From positions 35,172,674-35,236,673 of the forward strand of contig CM068546.1 of NCBI GenBank assembly GCA_035048495.1: 64,000 nt of DNA, given 5' to 3'. Shown here piece after piece: positions 36,101 through 46,610 of this stretch. The notes beneath the pieces are model-generated. The model was not told the origin of the DNA. It did not search any database and saw only the letters and a program-made list of their open reading frames with translations. The translations under genes and the position numbers were made by a program. Within the stretch, counting starts at the first letter, position 1. The number at the start of each line of letters is the position of its first letter. The DNA comes from Euptelea pleiosperma. Taxonomy: Eukaryota > Streptophyta > Magnoliopsida > Ranunculales > Eupteleaceae.

Positions 36101-37504
36101 TTAGAAGATTTTCAGCAGTGGGCGAGAGAAATGCCATTTAGCGAAAGAGTTTTGTGGGCAGTGGGAGGGATGGTGCTTACGGCAGGACTTTGGTTTCTAA
36201 GGTTAGGCCACTTACTCTCTGGTATTCTATGTAACAATGACATGGTCATCTTGATAGGGTTGCAAATAGGCCAGGCCAGCCCTCGGATTTTAAGGCACGG
36301 TCTGCTTTTGGATGGTTTGAGATAAGAAATTTAGCCTGTGGGTTCGGCTTGGGCTTAATTTCAAAGGCTTGATTGCTTTCTGGGCTTGGCCTGGCCTGGA
36401 TAACCTGACAGACTTTTATACAATAGTCTGACCCAGCCCAACCAGCTACATGTATAGCATGTTATATGTAATATTAACTTTATACACTTTGATTGTTTTC
36501 TAGCTAGATTTGTAACAACTGGCAGCCTTGCTTGGACACTTGTTTACACTTGTGAGTCTGTGACATCCCTATTAGCTATGATTCAAGTCTCTTCGACCCT
36601 CTTTTTGAGAAAAATATGGGCAAAATTGGGGTTGGCGTGCTTAAGCCCGTCAAGGGCCTGGCTTGAGTTGTCTAAAATACAGCTAGCTGGGCTTGGGCCA
36701 TCATACCCACCCCTGGGTTGGGTCGTGGTCCTATTTTGGTCCTCTGCCTGGCTTGGCCCAATCTGGCCTGTTTGCAACCCCATGTATCGGTGTCTAACAC
36801 AGCACCTTCAAGGACATCATGCAAATATCTCTGTACACATGTATTATAATATAATTTTTTTGTTTATTTAAATTAGAATAAAAACTAGGAATAATTATAT
36901 ATAATAAAAGAAAACATTTTCATACACCATATATCTATCAAATGAACTTAATAAATTTAAGTAAATTCATAAGAGAGAGGACTATCTAACAACTGCAGTT
37001 GTGTTTAGCAATGTAGTAAAGAAGTGTATAAAAGATGGAATATACCAGCCCTCTTTTAGAAATTTTTTTTTTATAAAAGGTCATTAAATAAAGGGTACCA
37101 CCACTATACGTGTTAGGATGTGTGTCGGGACGTGTTGAAATGGAAAGAAAACCTAAATGTGCCATATCTATGCATGGTCTTGATACACGTCTTCCCCAAG
37201 CCTACTTTCCGTAACTGTAATTGTCACATGAGCGTCTGCCATGTCATACTATTATACCTTATTTGTTTTCCTTGTCTATGTATTATATTTAAACCATTCT
37301 TCATTTGGACGATTGGGGGATCGCGACCATAGTATGGTTTTACTCATATATTTATATATATTTTTTGGTGTGTGCAGCAAAAGAAAGAGCCATAGCCAGC
37401 GCCAGAAGCAAGCGGCTCTTCTGCGCACAGCAAGGAGACTGGAAGCCAAGATGAGTCAGCAGTCTCCTGTTAGTCCAGGAAATAGGAAGGGAGGTGGAAG
37501 ATAG
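33103..37504 (+). CDS. Folate-receptor-like cysteine-rich, single-pass membrane protein, 4 exons, 293 aa
   Basis: Exons: 33103-33163, 35047-35405, 35867-36201, 37378-37504; phases 1, 0, 2 agree (882 nt). Exon 1 encodes a signal peptide (MDSGVLLLLLFFNLLICSSA). Residues 22-190 are Cys-rich and resemble the Folate_rec fold: KPNGVC at the start, TCCNVAQTHPALLIIRRLAS, LLECSICDPHVGV, LCASFCDRILKACSNAYFS and SPCGLNDFLCGRASEW. An NGT glycosylation site is at 161-163. Residues about 234-252 form one transmembrane helix (VLWAVGGMVLTAGLWFL), followed by a 41-residue basic tail. This predicts a type I membrane protein with its Cys-rich domain outside the cytosol. Plants have such proteins as an uncharacterised family; folate binding is not shown. 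Introns 1 (1.9 kb) and 3 (1.2 kb) carry repeats. Exon 1 follows a (GA)n leader at 33073-33095. Confidence 0.88.
33164..35046 (+). other. Intron 1 of the folate-receptor-like gene (1.9 kb)
   Basis: Non-coding. A short open frame at 34025-34207 has no recognisable product. Confidence 0.6.
36256..36785. repeat. hAT-like GGGTTGCAAATAGGCC element in intron 3 of the folate-receptor-like gene
   Basis: Ends GGGTTGCAAATAGGCCAGGC and GGCCTGTTTGCAACCC are inverted, with a GGCTTGGGC-rich interior. No clear target duplication. Confidence 0.6.
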
Positions 37505-37939
37505 ATGTCTCCTTTGTATGCCAACACATTTTTCGATGTTAATTTATAAGTTCATTGTAGATTCCTTGGTTATAGGTCTGAACTATTGCTTACTTATATG
37601 AGATGATCTGATGATGGATTAATTCAAGGTTTGGTTTTTGAAGATTTTGGTGTCAGGTTCTAAATTAAACAAAAATATGAATTAGATATTTAGAATACTA
37701 ATAAAAAAAATTGATGTTTAGAGTCCTAATCTCTTTAATATGTACTTTTATGCATTTCGAATGGAATTTTTTTTTAATCATGCTACCTAGTTTTTAATTA
37801 TTATTGTTACTAACATTGTTGTTGTTTCTTGTTATACTTTGTATTAGTATTGCTGTTCTCAGCCGTGTGATTCAATATATGCATATGGTAAATTACTTAT
37901 AGTTGGTTTTAGGAAAACCATTCTTATGTATATTGATAG

Positions 37940-38481
37940 CAAGGAAATAAATTTCCCGAAATTAACGAAATATTTCACGAAATATTTCCATTTTCTAGGT
38001 TACCGACAGGAAAGAATACATACACGAAATGTTTCCATACATGTCGAAATATTTCGTGTTAACAGTAAATTTCGGTTAATTGACGGTGTAAATATGTATT
38101 ATTTAAATCGAAATGTTTCGACATCAATAGAAACATTTCGATCGAAGGTAGGAAATGTCCCATTTGAGCACCACAAATCTCATATTTGATAATTTACCCA
38201 TTTCCATATATATATATATAGAAGACCAATCCATTATAGACCGTTATGGTTATTCATTTCCACACTACATATGGTTGCATATTATGGTTTGATAGTTTAT
38301 GAGTGTTTTTAGGCTTGTTTTTATCATTTCCCATACTTTCCACAAACATTTCTATAATATTTCCATCATTTCCGCATTATTTCCATTATTTCCACAAAAA
38401 TGTATTATTTCCACACTGGTCGAAATATTTCCATTTCCGGGTTGGTCGAAATAAACCTCGAAACCAAAATTTATTTCCTTG
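37940..38481. mobile_element. hAT-type MITE HAT-1, copy 1 (542 bp)
   Basis: Perfect 8-bp duplication ATTGATAG (37932-37939, 38482-38489). Perfect 16-bp termini CAAGGAAATAAATTTC / GAAATTTATTTCCTTG. The interior is dense in GAAATATTTC and CATTTCC words. Nearly identical to 55815-56370. Confidence 0.88.
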
Positions 38482-38489
38482 ATTGATAG

Positions 38490-39090
38490 TTCTTCAACAC
38501 TTTGTTGGATATATTAAGTTGTACTTTACCATCCCATGATATGGACCATGATTTCAGCCACTATTTTTAGGGTCTAGTAAGCACTAAATACGAACTTGAT
38601 GACTCAAGCAATTAGCACTATTCTCAAGCCAAAGTGCTATGTACCGGTTAGGTCATGAGGGCCGGAATGTTGACATTGTGGATTTTAATCTCAAACACAC
38701 CACCATCATCATTAACAGTGCCTTGTGACCCTTTTTGTTCTTTTGAATGTCAACTATTGTTTATGTATAATGCTGCCCTTTCTTTTATTTCGCATTTTTG
38801 TTATCTACTTGCTTATTGTACCACTTATCCCCATTTTCCTGTTTTCCTCCGTTACATCGTGTCTTTTTTTTGTGTTTTTTTATTTAATTCTTTTAACCAG
38901 ACGAACACTTATCATAACAATCAGGAAGAGAAACTTGATACTTGAACATCTTCGACCTCTTTGGCTGTTTATGTATATCTTCGGAGTTTTTGCCTTATAT
39001 AAATTCTACACTAAAAAAAAATCTAAGAACTCCTATTTATCAACCCACACAGACAAACAGAAAAAAAATTTTGATTAACAGTCTCAACTC
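38490..39090. other. Intergenic, no gene seen
   Basis: Open frames at 38655-38945 and 38725-39078 are rich in Phe, Leu and Cys and match no family; regarded as chance. Confidence 0.5.
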
Positions 39091-39099
39091 CATAGAAAA

Positions 39100-40150
39100 T
39101 GGTAGATTAGATTAGCTCATCTTATTGAAGCTGAAACTAAACGTTGGGTTGGAGATCTTACCGTGGCTCTAATTGAGCAAACTCCCATCAATCAAAAATT
39201 TGCAAACGACTGAATTTTCTGGATTCCTCACCCCAAGGGAAAATTCTCAGTAAAGTCAGCCTATCATCAACTGCAACTTCCTCAAAAGATCACGGTTCCC
39301 CAGCATTTCCAACCCTCTATTTGGAAAAAAGATTTGGGCCTTACCTATTATCTTTAGAGCCAATGTGTTCATTTGGAAGTTTTGCAGAGATATTTTGCCG
39401 CCTAGAGGGAAAATTAGATCTCGGATTCCCTCCTCTGATCCATCATGTCCCCAGTGCTCCCATGCAGAGGAAGATGCCATGCATGCAATTTTTCGCTGCC
39501 CTTTCAATGCACGTATCTGGTTTGCTTCTCAATTCTCACTCCGAACGGAAAATACGACAAATATTGAGATTCTCAATTGGCTGGCCCAAATGATCAAAGA
39601 GAACGAATCTGGGGATGAATGGTGCTGATCTCAACTTACCTTCACCTGCTTATTAATGTGGAGGCTGTGGCTTATTCGAAATTCTCAAATTCATGGAAAT
39701 CATAGCCCTACCTCTACATCCATTTTCAAATCTGTTCCTCTTTCATCATCTCAACCCCCATGCCAAAGAAAGGCGCTCTCGAGTACTATGTACCATCTGG
39801 ACCCCATCTCCTTTGAGTTGGGCAAAACTCAATACTGATGCAGCTTGGGAAAAAATACACGTAACTGATTCGCAATTCATATGGTTCTATGACGCTAGCA
39901 GGTGGCAGGCTTGATAGTGCAGGATCCGCAGAAGCAGCAGAAGCGAAGGCCATCTTAATGGGACTTCAAGCGTTGGCGGTGAAGTTTTTTGAAGATTTAG
40001 GTGGAATCAGATGCTCGGGCACATTAAGGTTCTTCAGGAAGGATCTACGGAGGCTGACTGGTTTTCTTCAGGGTGGTGTGCCCTTATTTTGGACTTATCT
40101 ACGTATAGCCCGGAGGGCAATTTTGTTTAGATCTCCCTTGGTATGGACTT
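39100..40150 (+). pseudogene. LINE ORF2 remnant: RT zinc-binding and RNase H regions
   Basis: In shifted frames it reads FWIPHPKGKFSVKSAYHQ, then KIRSRIPSSDPSCPQCSHAE and DAMHAIFRCPFNARIWF (the zf-RVT zinc-binding region), MWRLWLIRNSQIHGN, and finally the RNase H-like start LSWAKLNTDAAWEK with SAGSAEAAEAKAILMGLQAL. This order is that of the C-terminal half of plant L1-type LINE ORF2. At least four frame changes and several stops; no reverse transcriptase core remains. It is unrelated in reading phase to neighbours and not expected to be expressed as a protein. Confidence 0.75.
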
Positions 40151-40217
40151 GATCTCCTCCTCAATGGCTCAAGGACGCCGCAGGGGCAGGTGTATGATCT
40201 TTGTTCCTTTTTAATAT

Positions 40218-41325
40218 ACTAGTGGGTGCCCCGTGCCATCGGCACTCCTCGTCAAAGAATTTGCCAATTAAGTGGCGGAGATCCACTGTCCATTTGGGGG
40301 AGGATTAGATCTCGGCCCTTCTTTGTTGATGCTTATAAGAGGTATAAGTAGGGAGACAACCAATGTGTTTTGTTATATAGAATAGTAAATGGCCCATGCC
40401 ACGGCACTCTCCAACAAAAGCGTCTGCAAAAATTGGGTGCCTTCGGCACTCAAATGGTATAACGGACTGGGGTGTGACCATTTTTTCCATTATGACGGCT
40501 GTTATAACGGATTGTAACGCACAAAGGGAGAAATGAGAAAATTAATAACAGAAATAACAAAAAATAACGGTGTTGAAATTTAAATTTTGAATAAATTGAG
40601 GTCAAATGAGGCAAATTGAGTGGCTGAAATCTAATCGTCCACATTAGATCGATGGATTTGGTCTCAACCACTCTTTATCTAACCGTCCACATTAGATGGA
40701 TAGATAAGATAAGAGAATACAACTGAGTTGTCTTGATATATGCGTGGGTGGCCTGTGCCCGCGGCACTTTCCGACAAAGTGTTTGTCAAAATCAGGTGGG
40801 AGTTAATCTCGGCCATCGATATGAAGCATAGTGGATCTCAGCCACTCATTATTGAAGCCATATAAGATAAGAGGGGTATAAGAAAACCATTAAATTTCCA
40901 TTAAATTCTATTTTTTTTTTTAATTTTCAAATTTCAAATTTCAAAATTTGAATTTCAACACCATTTTTTTTCCATTAAAATCATTAAAATCCGTTAAAAT
41001 CTATTTTTTTCAATTTTGCCCCTGGCCGTTAAAATCCGTTTTAACGGCCGTTTTAATGGTAACACCCCTCTCGAGGCATAAAAAGTGGGGCTCCTGAGCT
41101 TGACCCTTGGGTTATATGTAAATCCAACCCATTTCATTCCTTATATATAGGTAAATAGTAGGTGACCCGTGCCCACGGCACTCATCGACAAAGCGTTTGT
41201 CAAAATTGGGTGTGAGTGACTGAGATCCACCGTCCATTTGGTGTGATAAGATCTCGGCCATCCTTTATGAAGCCGGATAAGAGGGGGAGACAACCGTCCT
41301 GTTTTGTTATATAGATCTTTCGGGC
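40218..41325. repeat. PR-1 repeat locus 2
   Basis: Copies the order seen at 18988-19860: TAGTGGGTGCCCCGTGCCAT unit, GGCCCATGCC unit, embedded NG-1 (40455-40580), GGCCTGTGCCCGCGGCAC unit, then after a second NG-1-like insert (40888-41068) a final GTGACCCGTGCCCACGGCAC unit ending in GTTATATAGAT. Confidence 0.65.
40888..41068. repeat. NG-1-like element in PR-1 locus 2
   Basis: Reads CCATTAAATTTCCATTAAAT to TTTTAACGGCCGTTTTAATG. Locus 1 lacks it at the equivalent point, so it arrived after the PR-1 duplication. Confidence 0.6.
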
Positions 41326-41329
41326 TTAC

Positions 41330-42560
41330 AAAAAAAAAATTGAGAACATGTTCATAACTTTCTCACTTTCTTAATACTATTATTTATCAAGGAAAAGAAA
41401 GGATGAGCAAAACCATTAGCCCTTGCATCTAGTTTCCCTTGCCCATTCCATTCTAATATCAGTTACAGACTCAATTTGTTTTCTTACATTTCAGGAACAG
41501 TTGACTATTTCTCTTGAAGAGGTATTTTTTGAGTTTGAAACAGATTTTTTGCAACGGAAATTCTCTAAACCAAACTAATGTCAACTATTCCATATCAATC
41601 CATTTGGGATGCACTTGTATTTTCTTCTTTTATTAGATTTCATGTTTATGCAGTGTCAGGGGTTTGAATCCATGGATGCATCTTTTAACAGGTTTATGGA
41701 CTGTCATGGGTTTGAATCAGTGGAAACATCTTTGATTGATAAGAATCCATGGAAGCATCTCGTAACAGGTTTCAATATGCCTCCACATGTATTGCATACC
41801 AAAAAGGAACGATAAAATGTAGTTCCCGCCGTCATTTGTTGAAATAAATGAAGGATGCGTGTTTTTAATTGGTTTGAAGCAATCCAATGCCTTGGGGCAT
41901 ATGCTAGTTGTCATTATCACAGTTCCGTTGCATCTTTTTGTTCTCTTTAAGTTATCGGTATCTAAGGGGCGAACCCGGACAGTTTGATGGACCACACAAG
42001 CTTTTACATGGCTATTTTCCAAGGCAGACCCAAACAGGATACCAAAGTACTACTAGTACACCCAAGCATTGTTGCTAACCGTGGCTTCAAATCTGGGAGA
42101 CCAGATTCAGAAACCAATTCCAGTTGGGAGATTTCGAAGAGTCGCCCAAATTGGCTTAAGAGGATAGGATTGATGAAAGGGTTATACGGATCTAGATACT
42201 GACTTTCAAAGAAGTGGCTAAACTTTCTCATCATAGCTAGGTGCACAACTTGCGCCCTTACAGCTCTTAGGAAAGAGGCCAAAAAGCTTTCAACTAGAAT
42301 CCAAAGAATGGAGAGTGAGTGGGAGCTGGTTTGTAGGGTGGAGTTGGTTTGTAGGGTTAAGCCCACAAAGGTGGCGTGCATGGTGATGAGGAAGGTAATG
42401 ACGCAAGTTGGATTTTGATGGGGAAGCTAGATCTCTCAAACTCCACCATTCACCCTTTCAGCAGAAAACAAGCATAGACACCTCCTAGGTTCCTAGGTGT
42501 CTTAGTAGGACTTGAAGATGTGGTGCAACAGTCAAAAAGAACTGCAGCAACTTGCCCTGT
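41330..42560. other. Upstream of the phylloplanin-like gene; no gene assigned
   Basis: A degenerate tandem repeat (GGGTTTGAATC.ATGGATGCATC / GGGTTTGAATCAGTGGAAAC) sits at 41655-41770. A minus-strand open frame at 42381-42004 (125 aa) matches no family known to me. Confidence 0.4.
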
Positions 42561-42568
42561 AATCGCCC

Positions 42569-42575
42569 TATAAAT
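42569..42575 (+). promoter_or_regulatory. TATA box of the phylloplanin-like gene
   Basis: TATAAAT, 89 bp before the ATG at 42658. Transcription would begin near 42600, giving a leader of about 55-60 nt. Confidence 0.6.
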
Positions 42576-42657
42576 TTACGAACCGTTTAGCATTCTAGCA
42601 AGTCAGTTTGCTACGAGGCTAATTACAGTTTTATTACTGCAACCATCTTCAAGAGCC

Positions 42658-43213
42658 ATGGCCTTGAAATCTCTTCTCTTTGTTTGCGTCTTGGTTGCTG
42701 GGGTGGCAGCCCCAGTACTTGTTGAAGCGCAACTTGGGGGCCTTGGAAACCTTCTTGGGTTGATCCGCATCCAAGGGACTCTGTTTTGCACCGCCAACGG
42801 CAATATTGACGTCAATGGCACAGCGACGCCTGTGTTTCCAAGTAAGTCGCCTAGACTGTATCACATACTAAGAGGGGTGACATTATGGTATATACACAAC
42901 TTTTGTAAAACTGTCATGTATTCTTCTTGCAGATGCTCTAGTTCAACTGCAATGTGGGGCCGGAAATGTGGTCTCTAGTGCGACGACCAATTCGGGTGGA
43001 GTGTTCTCGATCTTGTTGGATCCGCTCCAGTTCCTTCTCTCGTCGCTCCTGACCAATTGCAATCTTGTAGTCAACACTCCACTCTCTGCCTGCAACTCTG
43101 CACTGCCTATCGGAGGAATTCTGACATCTTCCTTACAGCTTCTCGGGAGAACCATCGTTGGGCTTTTGAGTGTCGCCAACATCATTCCCCTGGGATTCAG
43201 CCTCCGTTCTTAA
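42658..43213 (+). CDS. Phylloplanin-like (Pollen Ole e 1-like) secreted protein, 2 exons, 154 aa
   Basis: Exons 42658-42841 and 42933-43213, phase 1, intron 91 bp, stop TAA. The N-terminus is a signal peptide (MALKSLLFVCVLVAGVAAPV, with likely cleavage after VEA at residue 24). The mature part begins QLGGLGNLLGLIRIQGTLFC and has conserved Cys in TLFC and VQLQCG plus a later pair in TNCN and SACN; an NGT sequon is at 53-55. Phylloplanins are small leaf-surface or secreted proteins; the tobacco member inhibits spore germination of a downy mildew. That activity is known for the relative and is not shown here. Length matches the family (about 150 aa). A TATA box lies 89 bp upstream. No damage seen. 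Confidence 0.88.
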
Positions 43214-44790
43214 CTTGGCATAGAGTGGTAGCTTGGTACTTACCACCATACTCAATGAATAAGACCGACTATGGAGTCTGTAGCCTACCTCTTCAAGTGC
43301 TTTCTTTAACCTTCTATATGCGAAGTATATTATGAGTCTGTTATCTCCTTCTCCAAGCTCTGTTTCTTAAAGAAATACATACTATGTCAACCTTGTTTCT
43401 TCTTATGCTCTATGGTGTTATGTTATGTGTTATCTGTGTGATAGTTCACAGGAAATAGAAGAAAGAAAAAGATGGTAATAATAACAAAAATAAAAGCAGA
43501 ATGTAACCTCACTGTTAATTGACAATTATAATAGATCGAGGCTTATGTTGCACACAATGGCCTTAAGACAAATTTGTCCCCATATTGTAGTGTCTAAGGT
43601 CAATGGACGTCTGTCTTATATAATACAATGATCTCTGCGTGTGGAAATAGCACTCAATCCACATGTCTGGTGAACCGGAATTGTGTTTGTACTCTCACAG
43701 AAGAAAACTTTTAAAATTCAAAGAAAAGTCTAAAACATAAATTTTCAGTATTTTGAAAGAGGTGACGAATAAGGATTAAATAGACAAGTGCGTAACTGTT
43801 TAACAGTTACACCCACAAACGATTAAATCCAATATATAAGAATAACTGTTTGGTAGTTATTCCCAAAGATAACATGTAATGAATCCGCCCAATATACAAA
43901 AGTAGCAAAACTTAAGTCATTCACGTTAAGGTTTCCAGGTACGAAGGTTCCAGAATGCCGACTAGAGTCCATGGGCCCTGTGCGCGTGCATGGACTTATC
44001 TCTTACCTCACACTCCGAGTCTACAAGCAACAAGCTCTATATACAAACTTGTTTCCTTTCTTATATTTCTTCCATGTAGGACTAATGTTTTACACAAACA
44101 TTTCACTTTATAAACTAGCATTACAAATTGCAAGTAGGGGTTGTTTGGAGCCGATTTTCCATTCACCCATAAAGGGTCATGGTTAAATAATTGAACTTCA
44201 TTATTCTCCATATCAAGGTAGATGAAAAACAATATGGACCCGCCGCAAAAGGTAAGTGGGTCCCACTTTTATTTATGCTCAAAGTGACCCCATTACTCTT
44301 ATTTTCTGATTTTTCAAAACCAGATTTTTCCAACATTATGCTCGTTACAGCTTTGTTGTATGCACCAAGCATTGAATAACCCGTAATTAAACTCACATTA
44401 CAGTATTGTGTTGGTGAATTTTGGGTCATCCTTAACTTGGTGCAGTATTTGGAGCAGCTAGTCTGGGTGTGGAGAAGTGTATCGTTGTAACCAAACAGCC
44501 TTCAATGTTCGTTCTTATACAGCATGTTTGGCTGAAGGAGTAACTCTGTCCTAGTCCAAGATAAGAACTGACCAATCATTTAGTTCATTTTATGGATAGA
44601 TGCATTCCAAGATCAAAAAGAAGTCTCCCCAGCCTTCCCTCCCCTTCCTAGCTAGATATTCTGGACTGCGTATCCCCAATGATAGAACTGAGCCAATCAG
44701 ACGACTAAAAGCATCCGCCCTATGTAAATTCTGGCGTACTATAACTTGTTGGGACCCACCCAATGAGAACAGATTCACATAAAAATGAGC
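43214..44790. other. Intergenic 3' of the phylloplanin-like gene
   Basis: AT-rich sequence without a supportable gene or named repeat. Confidence 0.4.
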
Positions 44791-45055
44791 CACCTGGCAT
44801 GCTCTTCGGGCCCACTAACCCATGAATGTTTGGCCCACCACTTGATAAACCTACACACCAACAATCAGCCTGATTGGTGATCTCTAGCCACTCAATCTTA
44901 GTATCCAATTGCCAGAAATCACCCCGTGCAAAACGTAATAAATCCAACAGCTAGAGCTCACCAACCAGGCTGATTTTTGGTGTGTAGATCCATCAAGTGG
45001 TGGGCCAATCATGCATAGGTCAGTGGGCCCAAAAGGGTGTGCCAGGTGGCATGTT
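44790..45055. repeat. FB-1 foldback element (diverged)
   Basis: CCATGAATGTTTGGCCCACC and GGTGGGCCAATCATGCATAG on opposite arms, with outer GGGCCCACTAACC / GGTCAGTGGGCCC. Confidence 0.6.
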
Positions 45056-45147
45056 TCTATGCGTTCCAGATGGATATATGCTCCACAGACTAAATTTTTT
45101 CCACTAACTGATGGGTTCAACGTCCTCCATATATCCCAAGTGTTGCA

Positions 45148-45400
45148 ATGATATGCGAGTTCTTTATTTCAGGGGAGCATGACGGGTACATTCTGTTCGG
45201 CTCTTCTCGTTTTCTTTTTGCTGGACGAAATTGTAATATGGTTGCTCATACTATTGCCGCGGTGGCAAAATTTTGGTTAGCTCCACCTCAGTGGGTTGTT
45301 GATCCTCCCCCTTTTGGCTGGCTGAGTCCATGCGTCTCGACCAGAAGCCACATCCCACTTATCAATCGATGGAACACGCTACGGGTGAAAACGGGTCGGG
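45148..45400 (+). pseudogene. LINE RNase H C-terminal fragment
   Basis: Encodes RFLFAGRNCNMVAHTIAAVA and then FWLAPPQWVVDPPPFGWL, the end of the RNase H-like domain of plant LINE ORF2. Detached from any other LINE part. Confidence 0.6.
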
Positions 45401-45544
45401 CTCCAGTTTTCTAGGCCGGATATGATTATTATTGACCCACCAACTATCAATCTAAACCATTCATCATTACTGCAAATTTGGTCAACTGAAACTTTTCGTA
45501 TCCCAAAATCTGCTATTGGTTTTGTAAAACCTGGCCGCTCATTC

Positions 45545-45870
45545 CAAATCTTTGATGTCCGTCAACATTGATGAGGGACCACAGTATAAGTCACTTGGCA
45601 CACTCCTAGAGACCACTGACCGTATGGATGTTTTGGCCATCCCTAGGTGGACCTACAGGCCAAAAATCAGCCTGATTAGTGATTTCTAACCTTGGGTTCT
45701 GACTACCCCAAATAATGCTCGATTCCAACAGTTAAAAAAGACTCCAATCCAACAGTTAGAAATCATAATTAGAGGTGATTTTTGGCCTGTAGGTCCACCT
45801 ACGGATGGGCCAAACATCCATATGGTCAGTGATCTCTAAGAGTGAGCCACTTGGTTGATACTTGGTCCGA
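45545..45870. repeat. FB-1 foldback element, well preserved
   Basis: ACTGACCGTATGGATGTTTT / CAAACATCCATATGGTCAGT and GGTGGACCTACAGGCCAAAA / TTTTTGGCCTGTAGGTCCACC face each other. Close to the family consensus. Confidence 0.75.
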
Positions 45871-46610
45871 TTCACTCCACAGTTGTTTCTGCTTCTGCTA
45901 GTTGCCAATATCTGCTTTGCCTTTTTATAAAAAAAAATAAAAATCTAATCCAGTAATTAGACATTCCAAAACATCCAAACAATGCACTTGTCAGATGGAA
46001 ATGCAGATTATTCATTATAGGCATTTAGGATCGCATCTGGAGCACAACCCATCGGTATGTGCCAAGTGTCATGTAGCAAAGAGTGTCCCAATAAACTTTT
46101 AGTAGTGGCTGGGCTGTATTACCTGTAACTGCATTTACAGTTCCTTGCTCAAAAGGAAAGCTTTATGGAACAAGCTAAGGCTGTCTCTTGATATCTAGTG
46201 CAACTCAAGAATCAAAGACCACGACAAGAACCAGTAAACATCTGGTTGTAAGGCTTGCCAAACCAAATGCCCAAGCAGGACCTAACCTCAAATCTGTACC
46301 TGCAAGTTGGATGTGAATAGCGGATTCAGCACAAGAGTTGAGAAGCTCAAGCACAATTCAGTCATACTTTTTTTCTAAAACCAATCTAGCGAAAAATCTC
46401 AATTTCCTGTACAGAGAATACTGCACGCTGATAATTTACAGATTGTATAATATTCCCAAGTGCTCTTCAATGATTTGTGAAAGGTTTTGATCTCTGTTGA
46501 TTGGGTTGCAAGGCTTCTCCAGACTAAAACAATCAAAAGAACAAATAATCCAAGCTCCCTAGAACTCCCACAACTGAGCCAAATCTGTGGAAATCGTTAG
46601 ATGTCATACA

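Noticed and set aside
38655..39078. Membrane-protein genes in two overlapping frames
   Set aside because: Hydrophobicity comes from T-rich DNA; no conserved motifs, no splice context.
42004..42381. Minus-strand 125-codon ORF upstream of the phylloplanin-like gene
   Set aside because: No recognisable family, no supporting promoter; could be transposon debris, so not annotated as a gene.
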